Part shown: piece by piece, positions 12,940 to 26,272 of the stretch
Layout of the letters: every line of letters begins with the position of its first letter
Numbering within the stretch: the first letter of the stretch is position 1
NCBI RefSeq assembly: GCF_020882245.1
Contig: NC_083599.1
Location: 50,680,748 to 50,744,747 of the forward strand
Direction: 5' to 3'
Length of the DNA: 64,000 nt
DNA from: Rhopalosiphum padi
Lineage: Eukaryota; Arthropoda; Insecta; Hemiptera; Aphididae
Translations under genes and position numbers: made by a program
Notes under the pieces: generated by a model
Told to the model about the DNA's origin: nothing
Database searches by the model: none
Seen by the model: the letters and a program-made list of their open reading frames with translations, nothing else

Positions 12940-13560
12940 AAAAATATTTGTCATCACCACACTAAGGAAGTAAAAAGCTTCGATTTTTAACTTTAGGGGT
13001 GGCTTCTGGAAGAAAGTTGAATCTAGTTGATACTTTAGATGGACAAAAAGAACAAATGTTCAATACCTACTTTTTAAAATAACCAGAAAAACAAAAATAT
13101 TATATCACGTGTATAGATATTATTAGATATATCTACTTGAAATTATATGATATAATTTTCTAAATATTTAATTATTTTTAAACTATTTTTAGGCATTTAA
13201 AATTTAAAGTTTTATCATATCTATTGAAAAATATTAAAAATATGTATATACGATTTTTTTTGTATTCGTTTGAATTTGTTAAACTCATAAAAATTTTCAA
13301 ACCATTTTATAGTTGAAAATTTATAAAATGCTCAATTTTTATTGCTAAGGATTGAAGATTTAATACAATGTCTAGGTTAGTTCATAATGTATTTTTATAT
13401 TTACACACAGGAAGGCATTTTAAAATCCAATGTTTTTGGCAAAAATTAACTTATCCTACCGTATTACTTAAAGTAAAATAAATAAATTTTATAGTAATAT
13501 ATAGTAATGTACCTATTATAAAATACAGACTGATGACTATCTATGCTTAGAAATGTTTTT
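12940..13560 (+). repeat. dispersed repeat family A, partial copy 2
   Basis: Two blocks align with the longer copy at 23.65-24.96 kb. Near 12,970 a GTAAAAAGCTTCGATTTTTAA word matches GTAAAAATGCTTCGGTTTTAA at 23,890. Near 13,420 CCAATGTTTTTGGCAAAAATT matches GCAATATTTTTGGTAAAAATT at 24,823, each followed by a TAGTAAAATAAATTATT-like stretch. The 5' portion seen in the other copy is missing. It is non-coding. Confidence 0.55.
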
Positions 13561-15416
13561 CGTTCATATTGATTTATTATTAAATACAAATAATTTAACT
13601 TACACAATTACAGCAACTTACTCTTCAATGACGAGGTAAACTCGGCATCTACTGTACAGCAGAGTTGTTACCTACTTTTCTCCTTTTTATTATTATTATT
13701 ATTATTATTATCATTATTATTACTACTATCAAACGGCCCCCTCTTTTCAGTTAAGTTCAAATGACTACGTTCAATTGTCCTAAATTGATGTATAACAATT
13801 TAATAAAATTAGTTTGTATAGGTGTAATGGCGTTTTTAAAAATAAATAATAATAACTAAATATTTTCTTTTCTAACAAATAAAATTCGACTGTTATAATG
13901 TTAATAAATGATGGATAGCACAGTTATGACATACTGTTAACAATCTCAATTTTCCCAGTGGCAAACAATATATATATATAACGGTTCTCGACTATTATGA
14001 TGTCCATAACAAAATGTCCAAAAATATTTTAAATCTACTATAGAAACAGAATACAACGTGGACCTTCTCAATTATGCTCTCTAGTTCTTACTATGTATAC
14101 CTATAGTGAAATGTTGAAATGTTTAGTCACAGTAGATATTTTCATATTACAATTTATCGCTGAATAGAAATTCAACAATATAAACAGTTTGAATAAAACT
14201 GAACTCTAAACAAATTTTTCCAACTATGTGCGGATACCCCTCCACCGCACTAAATATTGTTCTTTTTGTGTTAATTGTTTTTTATTTTTTATTACACTGT
14301 AAGCGTAGTTTATTTGTACTTGACAGTTGCCAAGAAAAACCTTGAGTATATGTATTATATATATATTTTTATATCCATTATTGCGTTAACAAAATAATAT
14401 ATATATTGTAGTTCAGTGAATATTTCATATATAGAATAGAGGAAATCGAAATAATGAATTCAAACAAATGCACTGCCGCACTGGTGGTAAAGAAATGTTT
14501 ATTCATATAAATAAACGTGTGCGCATCGTATCGTTACAAACCAAAGAATAAGAAACGTGAAATAAAAACGAATAATTCACATTTGTGTCGACGATTGACG
14601 GTGTTATACAGCTCTAATTCTCTAAGTAGTATACTATAATAGTCTCTTGAAACTAAGAATTATAAAATGTTATCATAGCCTATACAGTTTAAATTATAAA
14701 CTTCATAATAAATTACTATAATAGGTATAGGTACTATACTATAATATATATAAATATATATGTGTGTATACAAAAAACAAACTAAGAAGTTGTGAAAAAG
14801 TATTTACAGTGATTTCTTTTTAAGTTAAGTTAGTTCCCACGAGACTACTGAATAATACTATACATATATAGTTATATAAATTATTGTTATATTCAGGTGG
14901 TTTGTAGAACTTATAACTTTAAGGTGAAGAATAATGTAAAACGCTGTTGACTTCACGTGGTAAGTAGTAATGCATTTTGTTAACTACAAATGTATTTCAA
15001 TATAAGTAAATGAATGAATAAAAATATTATATACCTATTTCTTATTAAACATATTTGTAGATAATTTGCATTTAATATTTTAAATTAATTATTACTATAT
15101 GTGGTAATAATCATTGTATTTATTTTTCTAATACTAAACAATAAAAATAAATACCGAACTTAAAAAAAAAACAAATATACGATACAAAATTATGTATAAC
15201 CATTGATTTTAATAATATTATATTAACTTTACAGTTTACGATAGTTTTTTTTTACAGTTTTTGATAATATTAACGTATTGAATGTGAATGAATTCTAAAT
15301 TCTAATGCTACATAACGGTGTTTCTTGAAAATTTAACTCAATAAAAAACTATCTATGATCGTGGGTGGGATGCGATGATCCGATTTCCGGAGCGGGCCTA
15401 TATCCTAAATAGTAAC

Positions 15417-15447
<31 letters not shown>

Positions 15448-16029
15448 TACATACTATAATATATACATCGTATACTTCTTTGTATAACATAATTTACGCA
15501 CTGTCGCTCAAATATCGGCATACTGACGCGCATTTGTTTTGCATATAGTGTTTTTAAGTTTATGTCGACGATAATTATTTTCGAGTAGATAGTAGCTCGT
15601 TTTTTGATCCGATTACCTCATTATTGTTATATTGACGTAGATTGTTCTTAAGAAAGATAATTTCTTGATTTTCTCACATTTCCATTGTATGGTTTGTAAG
15701 AAAATTCACGAAAAACCATTCCATTTTACGGTCCAGCCGTTTTTCGTAAAATCTATTTTTTGTAATAATTAAAAAAATTCTATTGCTAGAGCCTGCAGGT
15801 AGGTAGCTCTCGCCAATTATTTATAATATCTTAGTGTGATATACAAATAGGATTTAATTTGTGCCTTTAGCAAGACCTATAGGAATTTTGAATAGTTAGC
15901 AATATTAACATTTTTACCCCTTTCTAATATATTATTATAGTATAGTAAATAAGCATATCCATATAGGTATAAAACGTACATTACACATGCGGTAGATGCG
16001 CTCTTACATCGGATGATAATATTATTTTA
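13561..16029. other. AT-rich intergenic spacer with microsatellites
   Basis: No gene is recognisable. It includes TTA-type repeats at 13,688-13,730 and an AAT repeat at about 15,415-15,446. A small GC-balanced patch at about 15,360-15,620 has no open frame. Confidence 0.65.
13688..13730. repeat. TTA trinucleotide microsatellite
   Basis: A run of TTA units is interrupted by a single TCA and then TAC units. It is a simple-sequence repeat. Confidence 0.9.
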
Positions 16030-17130
16030 ATTATATTTTGAAACACACGGGACAGCGAGCTTCCCGTCTCGCGTCGGCTCAGCGTAGTTGTCCCGTACAG
16101 TCGCCGCAGCAGTTGACGACCATAAGGTTGGGCTAGCACAGCAGCAGCGTGTCGCGTATACCCCATGTGGCCGTCCGGCCAGCGATTGCCAACGACTCGC
16201 GGCCCGACCGCAGGCGCACATGGGGCCCTCGCTAACCCGCCACTCGGGCTGCGTGCTGCACATTATACGTGGGCCGAGTACCGGCGGCGGGATAGGGCGG
16301 AAAGTCCTGGGGTGGTGGGTTTATATATAGCCGAGCACCGGTGCGATGTGTCTGCGGGTACACGGGGGGGTAGGGCGGTAAAGCCATCCGCGTGACTGCT
16401 GCGGAGGAGAGTACAACGCGAGCATTTATACGACGACGACGACGACGACGGCGGTGGCGACGAGGAAGAGGACGATTATGAGGTGGTGGATGACGTGGCG
16501 GCGAGGTGGAGGTATATAGAGGATGAGGATTTTTTTGCGTACGCGACGCAATGACGATAGTAGAGGGACGAGGAGCGGACGAATATATATATACATACAT
16601 ATACATACATATACGCACGCGCGCGCACGCTCGCACGCGCGCGTGTGTGTGTGTAGGGAGCGAAGGGACGCTTCTGGCCTGGACCACCACCACCACCACC
16701 GTCATCGTCGCTGCTTCACGCGGATGGCACGCGCGCGAGTGAGCTTTCCCCCCCCCCCCCTCGCTCCGATGTTCATCGTTTCGCTGCGCCACACCTATAA
16801 TCCCCTTCCACCCCTCGAAGCGCTTGCCACCCCGGCGCACATCTACACTTCGTCCACCCGCACCAGCGATACACTAAATCAGCGTTGCCTGCACCGGCTT
16901 CGGTCGTTATGATTATTTTTCTTGTTGCCGTCGCTGTTATTATTATTATTATTATTATTGTTTGCGACACGCACACACAGACTGACACACACACAATAGT
17001 TGTGTCGTCGATGTGTGTGTGTGTGTGTGGATTGTATATACACGTACATATTGCGCGTATGTGAGCGACGACGTAAATAATATTGTATTATACACCGCCA
17101 CGTCGCGTCGGTGAGACACGTGGCCACGCG
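16030..17130. promoter_or_regulatory. isolated GC/CpG-rich island, possible promoter
   Basis: About 1.1 kb of GC- and CpG-rich sequence stands abruptly out of AT-rich spacer. It is full of CG dinucleotides and simple repeats: GAC at about 16,431-16,450, CGCG/CACG/GT tracts at 16,610-16,655, CAC at about 16,683-16,700 and a C run near 16,750. Open frames here, up to about 200 codons on the minus strand, have arbitrary low-complexity composition and overlap in several frames, so I do not call them genes. In insects such islands can mark promoters, including distal ones. It lies about 22 kb upstream of the hth start codon and could serve hth, a neighbouring gene or a non-coding RNA. The sequence alone does not decide. 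Confidence 0.35.
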
Positions 17131-18158
17131 CCGAGCTCGGTAAGGACTAGGAAGGTAATACGCTCGCAGTGCGCTGTATATTTCACTATATAGTATGAAT
17201 TATGTTTTCTAGTATTACAAGGGCTGTAAAAACCTGAACTATTTTAATTAATAAGTTGTCCCTCCGCCCTCATCCGCCAATTTGATGTTTTACTTTTACA
17301 TTACGTTTTATTGTTATTATTATTATTTTTTTAAACCCTCGTTGAAATGTCAACCTCAACATTATAATATATTAACATTATATATTATGGTCTTATAAAT
17401 AATATAAGATATTGTGCATATATTTAAAGGTAGCTGATCACATTAATATTGTACATATTATTTTGTTGATTTTAATATTATAAACGATCAATGAAGTAGG
17501 TATAAGTATAACACGCGCCGCGCCGTTCCAATCCAGTAGTTCTGCAGTAGGCGTATTGAAAGGTTTGTATAATATATTATCCTGAATACATTACATGCTA
17601 TATAAAATAATATATAACAATAGGCAGTTGGTTTTAAACTGATGTATTAATTAATTTATATTGCTATTATGTACATTAGTAGTACTATAAGTATTTATTT
17701 TCACTATAAACACAAATAATTTGCTTGGACTTCCTGCTTCTAGAAAAACACATACCATTGTTGTTTTAAAGCAAGTGGATGAACATTAATACCTTATTAT
17801 ACTTATATGAATGTAAACTTATTTACTAATACACTTCTCAAATTAGTACTGCACACTTCCGATTCGCACTACTCACTAAGGAATAGGGCTGAATACCAAA
17901 ATTAGAAACCGTAAGTAATAGTATTTTATGGGTCTGATGATATTAATTTTAATTAATTTATTTTCGACTATATTATTATATTTTATTATAGGTCACTGAA
18001 TGTTCTCAGAATAGTGCAATTATACACCAACCTACAAACTGTTGATTTGCTATTGTGGCAAATCAAATTAAGTTGATCAGAATTCAGGCTAACGTGAAAT
18101 TTCGGAAGTTCCGGTCCAACGACCAATTGGCTGTATTTATATTTATTGGTACAGATAA

Positions 18159-18250
18159 AACGTAGGTAAACGTTTTATAATTTAAACGTTTATAGTGTTA
18201 TCCTGCACCCCGTGTAAACGCTTATATCAAGTTATTTGATCTAAACGTGC
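18159..18250. promoter_or_regulatory. cluster of TAAACG motifs
   Basis: TAAACG occurs four times on the + strand within about 90 bp, twice inside the palindrome AAACGTTT. The patch is flanked by less AT-rich sequence including GGAAGTTCC. Such spacing can mark a transcription-factor cluster (forkhead-like cores) or a decayed repeat. Function is unknown. Confidence 0.25.
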
Positions 18251-20629
18251 AGATGGCGCCGATAAACCAAAATTGCAGACTCGTATCTAATCATCGTAAA
18301 TATACTATATTAAGTACCTTTTAAATTATAAGAATTTCACAAACAAAGTGGTTAAAATAATACTAAATAAATAGCATACGAACAATGTCTTATATTTATA
18401 AGAAACATGTATTAATATACAGCTATTTAATGTACCTGTTAAAAAAATGTTATAATGTACATACGTGTATCACTTCGATCGGTACTTATATTATATAGGT
18501 ACTGCAAGTTTTAGTTTAATTATTGGTAGAACATGCCGGAATATAATGATTATCAATTAAGGTTAATAGTCATCTATAATAATATATTATAGTATTATAC
18601 TGAACCGACGAATTAACTATGATTTTCTTTTTAAGTTACTTATAAGTCACGTAGGTAGCGACGAATAGTTCTACTCGCAGCAGGTAGCAAATATTATGGT
18701 TATATATAAGAACAACTGACGTTTATACATATTTTTAATAAATTATATTTCGTAATGATGTATCGTGTCCATTACATAGGTACATAAAAGTATAAATTAT
18801 TAATGTACCTAGTACCTACCAATCTGCAGTTTTTGAAATTGCCGAATGAGCCAAAACTTTCAAATGATAAAATAATTAGTAATTTATGCTGCTACTGGCG
18901 ATTTTTAAACAACAATAAATAATATATATTTTATGTTATGCATTTATAATACTTTATTATAGTATATGATTATTTATAAAACCACTTTAATTGTACCTAT
19001 TTTGTATCCATATAAATGTGTTACGTGTATTGTGATTATAATATTTTAATATTTTTTTTTCAATGTTTTTAGAATGGTTTTACGATCGGTCGTGCAATCA
19101 TTGTTATTTTAATACATCATATGGTATAGGTATATGTTCAAAAATAGTAATGAGTATACTGCATGGTCGGATGTATATCTAATCGCATATAATATTTTAT
19201 AAAATATTACACTCTTCGTCGCTGTTGGTGTCATATTCTTGACTCAACCGTTACGGCAGTGAATACTCAGAATCCATTACATATACTGTCTAGCAGCACC
19301 CACCTCGGTCGTTTTTGATGTCGTTGTTGTTGGAAATAACAAAGACTACAGTGGCTTAAGTCATAAAAAATATACGTGGATGTTGAATACATTCGTGTAC
19401 CTATTATAATATATTATATACAGGTGTATTGGTACATTTATATACATATATATATATATATATACATTTCGTATATACATAAACACATTTTTTATCATAA
19501 AGTGGTAGAATGCTTATATATAAAATGTATATACACTATACATACGAATATATATATATATATTTATATAGGTATATTATATTATAATGCTTACTTAAAT
19601 TTATTCAGCCAAATGTCAACTTAATATTTTTAGTTATTACTTATTATATTAGGAACGTATATATTATATTATTATATTATTATATAATAATATATATACT
19701 ATAGCACCGATGCGAAACGAAATGTTATTAATATCTGTGTTTCGTTTAAATCTCATACACTCGTACCTATAAATTATAATTTTAATAATGTAATTTGAAA
19801 AACATATGTTGATAAAAGGATAATACGATTTTTTTTCATCTTCGAACCACAATGAAGATGATTTTACTATACCTACATTACTATGTAGTTATACGACTAT
19901 ACAAGTACTTCATAATAATTGTAATGCATATAATAGTACACAACTACAGCTTTTAAGATACTTCAAGTAAAATGTTTATAAAATTGATTATATTTCTATA
20001 ACCAAATGTAAATAAAAAGAAAATCATTTTTATTTTTTAACTTAAAACTCATTAAAGATACAAAAATGTATCTTAATTATTATAAAATATAATAAAGGTA
20101 ACAGGAAATTTCATAATTCCATTGAGTTTCACTATAAATAATTAATATGAATCCTCGTAACGCAAAAAGTTTATTTACTAAATATAAATACTTCGCACGT
20201 CGATATATTAACGGATTATAAAAATACATATTAATTTCTCAGAAATCTCTTAAATCCTATAAATAAGAGGTAAGTATAAGGTACATACACATAAATATAA
20301 ACCTAGCTATTTATTTATTCATTTTTGATAACTCGAACCCTTAATTATGATTACGATTTATTTTTATTTTCCTGCGGGTATCTGAATAAGCAAGATTTTA
20401 CACTAGATGAATAATAATAATTCGTTAAAAACTCGTTTGTTGGCTGACTCTAATTTAATGTAAATATATATGAATTGCGATTTGGTTAGTTTAATGCAGA
20501 ACAGTATTACAATGGTTGGAACCAATTTTAAATACAAGGCCGATAAACAATAATGGCCAATAATGGTTTGTTGGTAGCAATAATGTTCAGACAACTTTTA
20601 CTACGTGACGTGATACAGTATGATAGCAT

Positions 20630-20757
20630 ACAAGTGATCATCGAAGCGAGTCAAGAATCACGAGTACAGCAGGAGGCGTGACACGGACACGAACACGTCA
20701 CCCAGAGCATCGTGACGGCCGCTGCCAATCACGAACAGTTGCCACCATGTTTTAAGG
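20630..20757 (+). other. exon-like GC-balanced patch, function unknown
   Basis: About 130 bp of balanced composition lie in AT-rich DNA, ending in GCCACCATGTTTTAAGGTAC. This is a favourable context ATG followed by a one-codon frame and a GGTA that could be a weak donor. It might be a non-coding or leader exon, or conserved regulatory DNA. No protein frame is convincing. Confidence 0.2.
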
Positions 20758-23649
20758 TACTATTTTAACTGCTTCCAATAAATTTAAAAGAAATTCAAAT
20801 TTTTCGAACAAAAGTTTATAGAACATAAAATACAAATATAACTTTTACTTGATTTTATTAGGCATCACGCACGCGATTTGGTCAGAATTGCGTTATAAAC
20901 TGTTGTACTTATACTTTTTGTATTATTTTCCTATTGGATTTACTAGTATATATTGGTTTGGTGCAATATGTAATAACTAATAAATGAGATTCAACTATTC
21001 AAGAACTAACTAAAAGGGCTTAAATTATAAATTAATACTAACATATGGTTATAGTATTTACAAATATTCACTACGCATAAACATTGCAGGAAATATGTAA
21101 AGTCGAATAGCTAATTTCTATTCGGCTTACAAAATATAAATTTTTTTTACAAATTATATTCTTTACATACTTACTTGAAAAATAATCAAATTATATGGTT
21201 AAACTTCAATATTTTAGCTTTTCAATGAGATGAAAAAGAAAGGATATATTGATTTTACAATAATGTGTACTTTATATTTTTTTTATGAATTTCTTGTTTG
21301 GAAACTTTTTCCAAGAAGCTAAAAAACTTACAGTTGTATGCGGTACTTCTATACTCGTAGTTATGTAAATTAAACACAGGTGGTACATTATAATACGTAG
21401 TATAGTGTAAAAAGCATAATTTATATTGCAACATTGTACTTTTAAGCGGCTTCCATAGGTATATATTTGAACATTAAAGAGTATAAACATCTATAAGTTT
21501 CAAATCTCAAATGTACCTATATAATTGAGTTAAAGTAAAAAATATAATAATAATAAATTAATTAATTGTTATAAAATATAAATCAAAATTAAAAATGTTA
21601 TTATTTTATTTAATATACCTACTTAGGTACTTATAATATTATATACTAATTACAAATTATTTGTATATTATCTTTAAAGAACATCACTTCACACACAGAT
21701 GTATATAATATTTATAAATATTGGTACTTATTTTTTAATGAGATGGTTAACTCAACAAAAATATAGTAGAACAATTATTTTGTAAACATTCTTTTACTTT
21801 AACTATAACTACCTACAGCATTATACTTAATTTCAAACTGTTGAAAAACTTTTAAATATAACATATAAAAATACAAGTAAGTCAACGAGAATTACAACCC
21901 CTCTTCACTCAATTGCATTCTTTGGGCACGTGATAGGAATATTTATGCATAATAAAATGCGGCAGATTTTAATTATACAAATTAATAATCAAATCTGGAA
22001 TGTAATGACAGTAAAATGTTGTTCAATATTTGAGTGTATTTTTATAATTGAAATAACATATATAACACACTTCAGGGAGGCCGATAGCTTGATACTAGTA
22101 AAAGCTTATGTACCAATAGCTTATTATTATGTCCTTATTTGAAAATATTACGCTTAATCAAATTCAAACCACCCACGCCTTTTTCAGTAATGTGAAAAAA
22201 TATAATACATCAATAGATTTGAAAGAAAATATTATTATTTTGTTACTCGAATAGTCTGCAGTAGGTACATATTTTTCATTTGATGATTAATGACCTTATT
22301 GGCAACAACACATTTGATCACAATAATAAACCTTCTTGTAAGAAGCTTATCGAACAATTGCGAACTCTACTGGAAATGTATCCCTTATTCTTCTTTAACT
22401 ATTGTTAGCAAAAACTAGATCATGTGGTAGGTAGAAATTACGATAACATGTTATAAATGTACAATAATATTTGTTTGAATCCCAATGGAGATTTTTATAT
22501 AAAATGACCAAAACATGAATATCGAGAACGCTACAGGTAGTCTTGAAATTGTCAAAAGTACATTAATCTCTTCCGCTTACGATTGACCAAGATTATAGAA
22601 AATGCCATTTACCTGACTGAAATGGTCGTTATTGTGATTTTAAGGGACATTCAACAGGGATTAAATAATAAGAGTATTGTGTATGGTGTGTTGGATGTGT
22701 TGTGCTTGAAAAATTATACAATGAAAATGTAGGTATTGGTATTATATTAATATTATATTGTTATATTGAGTCAATCTGGAGCCTGGAACCAGCTGTGTAT
22801 ACGGCTATTGAATTTTCACTTTAAGCCCATACTGGCTACACGCTTGAATTATATATAACAGATAATATTTTGTTTAATATAAATTTATAAAATGTAACTA
22901 CATGATACAAATATTAGTACCGCTCAAAACTGTTGTCCCGTATTTAGCCAGTTACAGATATTTGAAAAAAAACGTGTGACTTCATAATTTTGCCGCCGTC
23001 TCGTACTTCAAATACGTTAATACGTAATATTATTACTATTAGCAGTTATTTAGCGTCGTATAAAAGGTTATATCTCATTCATAGACGTGCGCAGACTTGA
23101 ATTTCAGAGAGTGTACAATGTTTTTTGGCCTTTAATTATTTTTAAGATAGTTTCAATTTTAATTCGTACTTTTGTTTAACATTTTATATCATAATACATT
23201 TTTCCACATACATTTAAAATATTTTAGAATCTATCTTATATTTTAAAAAATATACATTATTTTATTATATTAACATTATTTTTAATATAAGCACTTTGTT
23301 TTGGATTTCAATCCATTTTTTTTATACTAACCTACGCCATTCATTTTCTATGTCTAAGTAATATTATAAATTTATCATGTTTATTTATTGTTATGATTTT
23401 GTGTACAATTAATATATTTAAGCTTGTGATAATATTTTAATAGATTAAGTATTGAATGTAGGCAGTAACATTAGAGTGTGTGTTGTATTTAGACTTATTT
23501 GCTCACCAATCGTTATTATGAGTTAGTATTGATAGAATCAGAATAAAAATTACCAGGATAAATAATCCACGAAAAAATAAAATCCGGGACCAAAGGAATA
23601 AAAATCCCAGAAATAAAGTATTTCGACAAACAATACAAAATATTTTTAA

Positions 23650-24960
23650 AAAAGAGATAAGCTGCAAGTGAGTACCGTTTTGCTGTACACTGTTACTCGT
23701 TACTCTAATAGGTGTATTAAATTTGAATTCAATGATATATCATTGTATACGAAAATCGATTCTTTGCAAAGACGATCTGTCTGCCTAGGTATTATATTTC
23801 ATGACAACATGTTTTAGATTCTGAGTGGAGCGATGAATGTAATGAGTCTATAATGATGTGTTTTTTTTACTGTTACGACTTTTTGGGCAGTAAAAATGCT
23901 TCGGTTTTAATGTTGGGAGGTGGTTTAAGATAGCAAATTGGATCTTGTTAAAAAAAATCCCTGTAATTATCTCATTAGTCGATAAAAATAAAAGTAGTAA
24001 AAAGTTTAAATCTTCAACAAGTATTTATATTTTTATTTTTGTAAATGGTATAATGTGTATTTTAATATCATATTTTGACTGTTTTTGAGATATTTATAAA
24101 TTATTGAAATTTTCGATATTAATTAATTTTTTTTTAATTGTCAATAAAAATATTTTTACTCGTTCAAAAACTACGGAGTGTAATACAAGATTTCTTATAA
24201 GTTGTCATTAATGCATTTAATAGAAAAGTTGATCGTAAATCTATAAACAATTTATCATTTCATCGTATTATATTCACCCGTATTCATATTTATAAAAAAA
24301 TATTTAAAATACACAGGTACAATTTTTTTTTTATATTTTTGAAGTTCAAATTTACAAACTACAAGTATTTTGTAGTGAAAATGTATAAAATCTTTAATAT
24401 TTATAGCTAAGGTTTGAAAGTTTAGTTCAATAATCCTCATAAGTATAGTTCATATGGTAAAATAAAATAATAAAAATATATACATACATAATTAATTTTT
24501 ATAGATATTTGGAGTTAAAATTCGAATGAAATCACATATTTAAACAACGAATAATAATGTTAATTATTTTATTATAATTTAAAAACATTATAGGTGAGGA
24601 CTTAAAAAATGTACGTTGTATTACATCTTCTAATTTAATCAATGACATTTTCAAAATACATATATAGATTATTTATTTTGAGATATTACCTATATATACC
24701 ATTCACTCGGTTCTACGGTAAGGTGGTATTAATTCATAAGTTAATAACAATAATATAATATAAAATATATTATATATTTTGTTTATTATCACAGAAATTA
24801 AATATTATAATCATATAATAAATGCAATATTTTTGGTAAAAATTAAATCAACCTACAGTGGTACTACTGGTATTACTATTTACTAATAGTAAAATAAATT
24901 ATTTTAATAGCGATATCAAAAATAGTGGTATTTAAGTTAATACATCTATCATGTGACTCA
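23650..24960 (+). repeat. dispersed repeat family A, longest copy
   Basis: In order: a TTTGCTGTACACTGTTACTCG word (about 23,679), a TTAAATTTGAATTCAATGATA word (about 23,717), a CGATTC(T)-GACGATCTGTCTGCCTAGG segment (about 23,756), ATTCTGAGTGGAGCGATGAA (about 23,818), the GTAAAAATGCTTCGG block (about 23,891) and the ATATTTTTGGTAAAAATT block (about 24,825). The parts shared with 5.5 kb and 12.9-13.5 kb define a family in this window. It resembles from memory a common aphid repeat. The short frame at 24,255-24,440 (-) lies inside it and is not called a gene. Confidence 0.6.
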
Positions 24961-26176
24961 CTCGACAATAATACGACAATATACAACAGAGCGATAGCCA
25001 CTTGTCCACCCTTTTAGTTTAATTATATAATGAACGTATTGTAAAACATAATATGCAATAAAAAAAATAAAGGTCTAAATCAATAAATTGAGTATTAGTT
25101 AGGTATTATAATTTATAAGTGTTTAAACAACGGAAGTCGTAATGTAACGTACTCTGTACACGTAACCGACAAAATTATGACATAATACTATTACATACAT
25201 ACGTATATTTTTCAAATGATTGTCGTTTGCTAAAATATAATCGCTGTAAACATTTTTTAATAGTATCTCCGTTTTTATCTCACTTTATATTACATTTTAT
25301 GATGTACTTATGTTTTTGAGTGTTATGGTTCTTTAAGTTATTTAGTTGTATTCTTTTTTCATTATTTTTTTTTATATCATTATATAATGTGATCTTGAGA
25401 ACAAAAATATTATAGTTTATATATTGTATACCTATGTATATATCGTGTTGGAAATGTTTAATACTTGAAGAATTTTGGATAATTCATTTTATTTTTGAAT
25501 ATTACAAAAGATAAAATATAGTATTATTTATTTTCTGTTCGTATACAATGAAAATAAAATATAACCATATAAAGGTGAATAACTATAGTACCTGATAACT
25601 AATATCTAGTATCATCGGCAGTTTTCGGAAAGTTCACTTGAAATTTGAATTCATTTGCATTTACGTAAAGAATGAAGTAGTGCATATTCAATTTTTTTAA
25701 GGTACACGTTTATGTTCACGTTCTTAAACACTAAACACGTTTATTTAAATCATTATTTTATAAATCTTTTATAAAAATGTAGTAAAGTGCAAATTAATTT
25801 AGAAAATAGTTGTTTTTTGAATTAATATAATATTATGTAATAAATTAAAATGTATATAATAATAAGTAAAATACTATTAATAAATATATTACTTATTATA
25901 GTTTTATATATATATATATATACATTATTTAGTTAGATTATCTATTTTATAATAAAATACTATAAATACTTATTAATAACTGTATGGTAAAGACTAATGA
26001 CTAATGGGGTACCAAATTTATTGAAATCAGAGCCTAATTAAATCGTTTTAAATAAATTTATTTGATAAAATATAATGAATTTCTAATAGAAATTATCTAA
26101 CATATAATGTCTCTACATACGTAGAAAATATACTACGTTTAATAGCCCGAATTGAACGAATGGCCCAAACGACATA

Positions 26177-26272
26177 TTTTTAAAATTGTTTAAACATTTA
26201 TAAACAATTTTAAAAATTGTGTATAGATAAAATGTTGACAAAATAACATGATAATATTTAATAATATCATGT
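26177..26272. repeat. two adjacent perfect hairpins
   Basis: The first hairpin pairs 26,177-26,191 with 26,201-26,215, a perfect 15-bp stem with a 9-base loop. The second pairs ACATGATA at 26,246-26,253 with TATCATGT at 26,265-26,272. Both are AT-rich. They may be part of an unidentified small element. Confidence 0.6.

Larger units (their letters stand above)
17131..23649. other. AT-rich intergenic spacer
   Basis: No gene is supported. Two patches are listed separately: a TAAACG motif cluster at about 18,159-18,250 and an exon-like GC-balanced patch at 20,630-20,757. Another less AT-rich patch at about 19,210-19,340 shows nothing specific. AT dinucleotide tracts occur at 19,440-19,465 and 19,548-19,565. 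Confidence 0.6.

Noticed and set aside
16232..16840. 202-codon minus-strand open frame in the 16-kb CpG island
   Set aside because: Low-complexity Arg/His/Pro/Val content produced by simple repeats, with overlapping frames on both strands, no domain and no splice context; typical chance frame in CpG-rich DNA.
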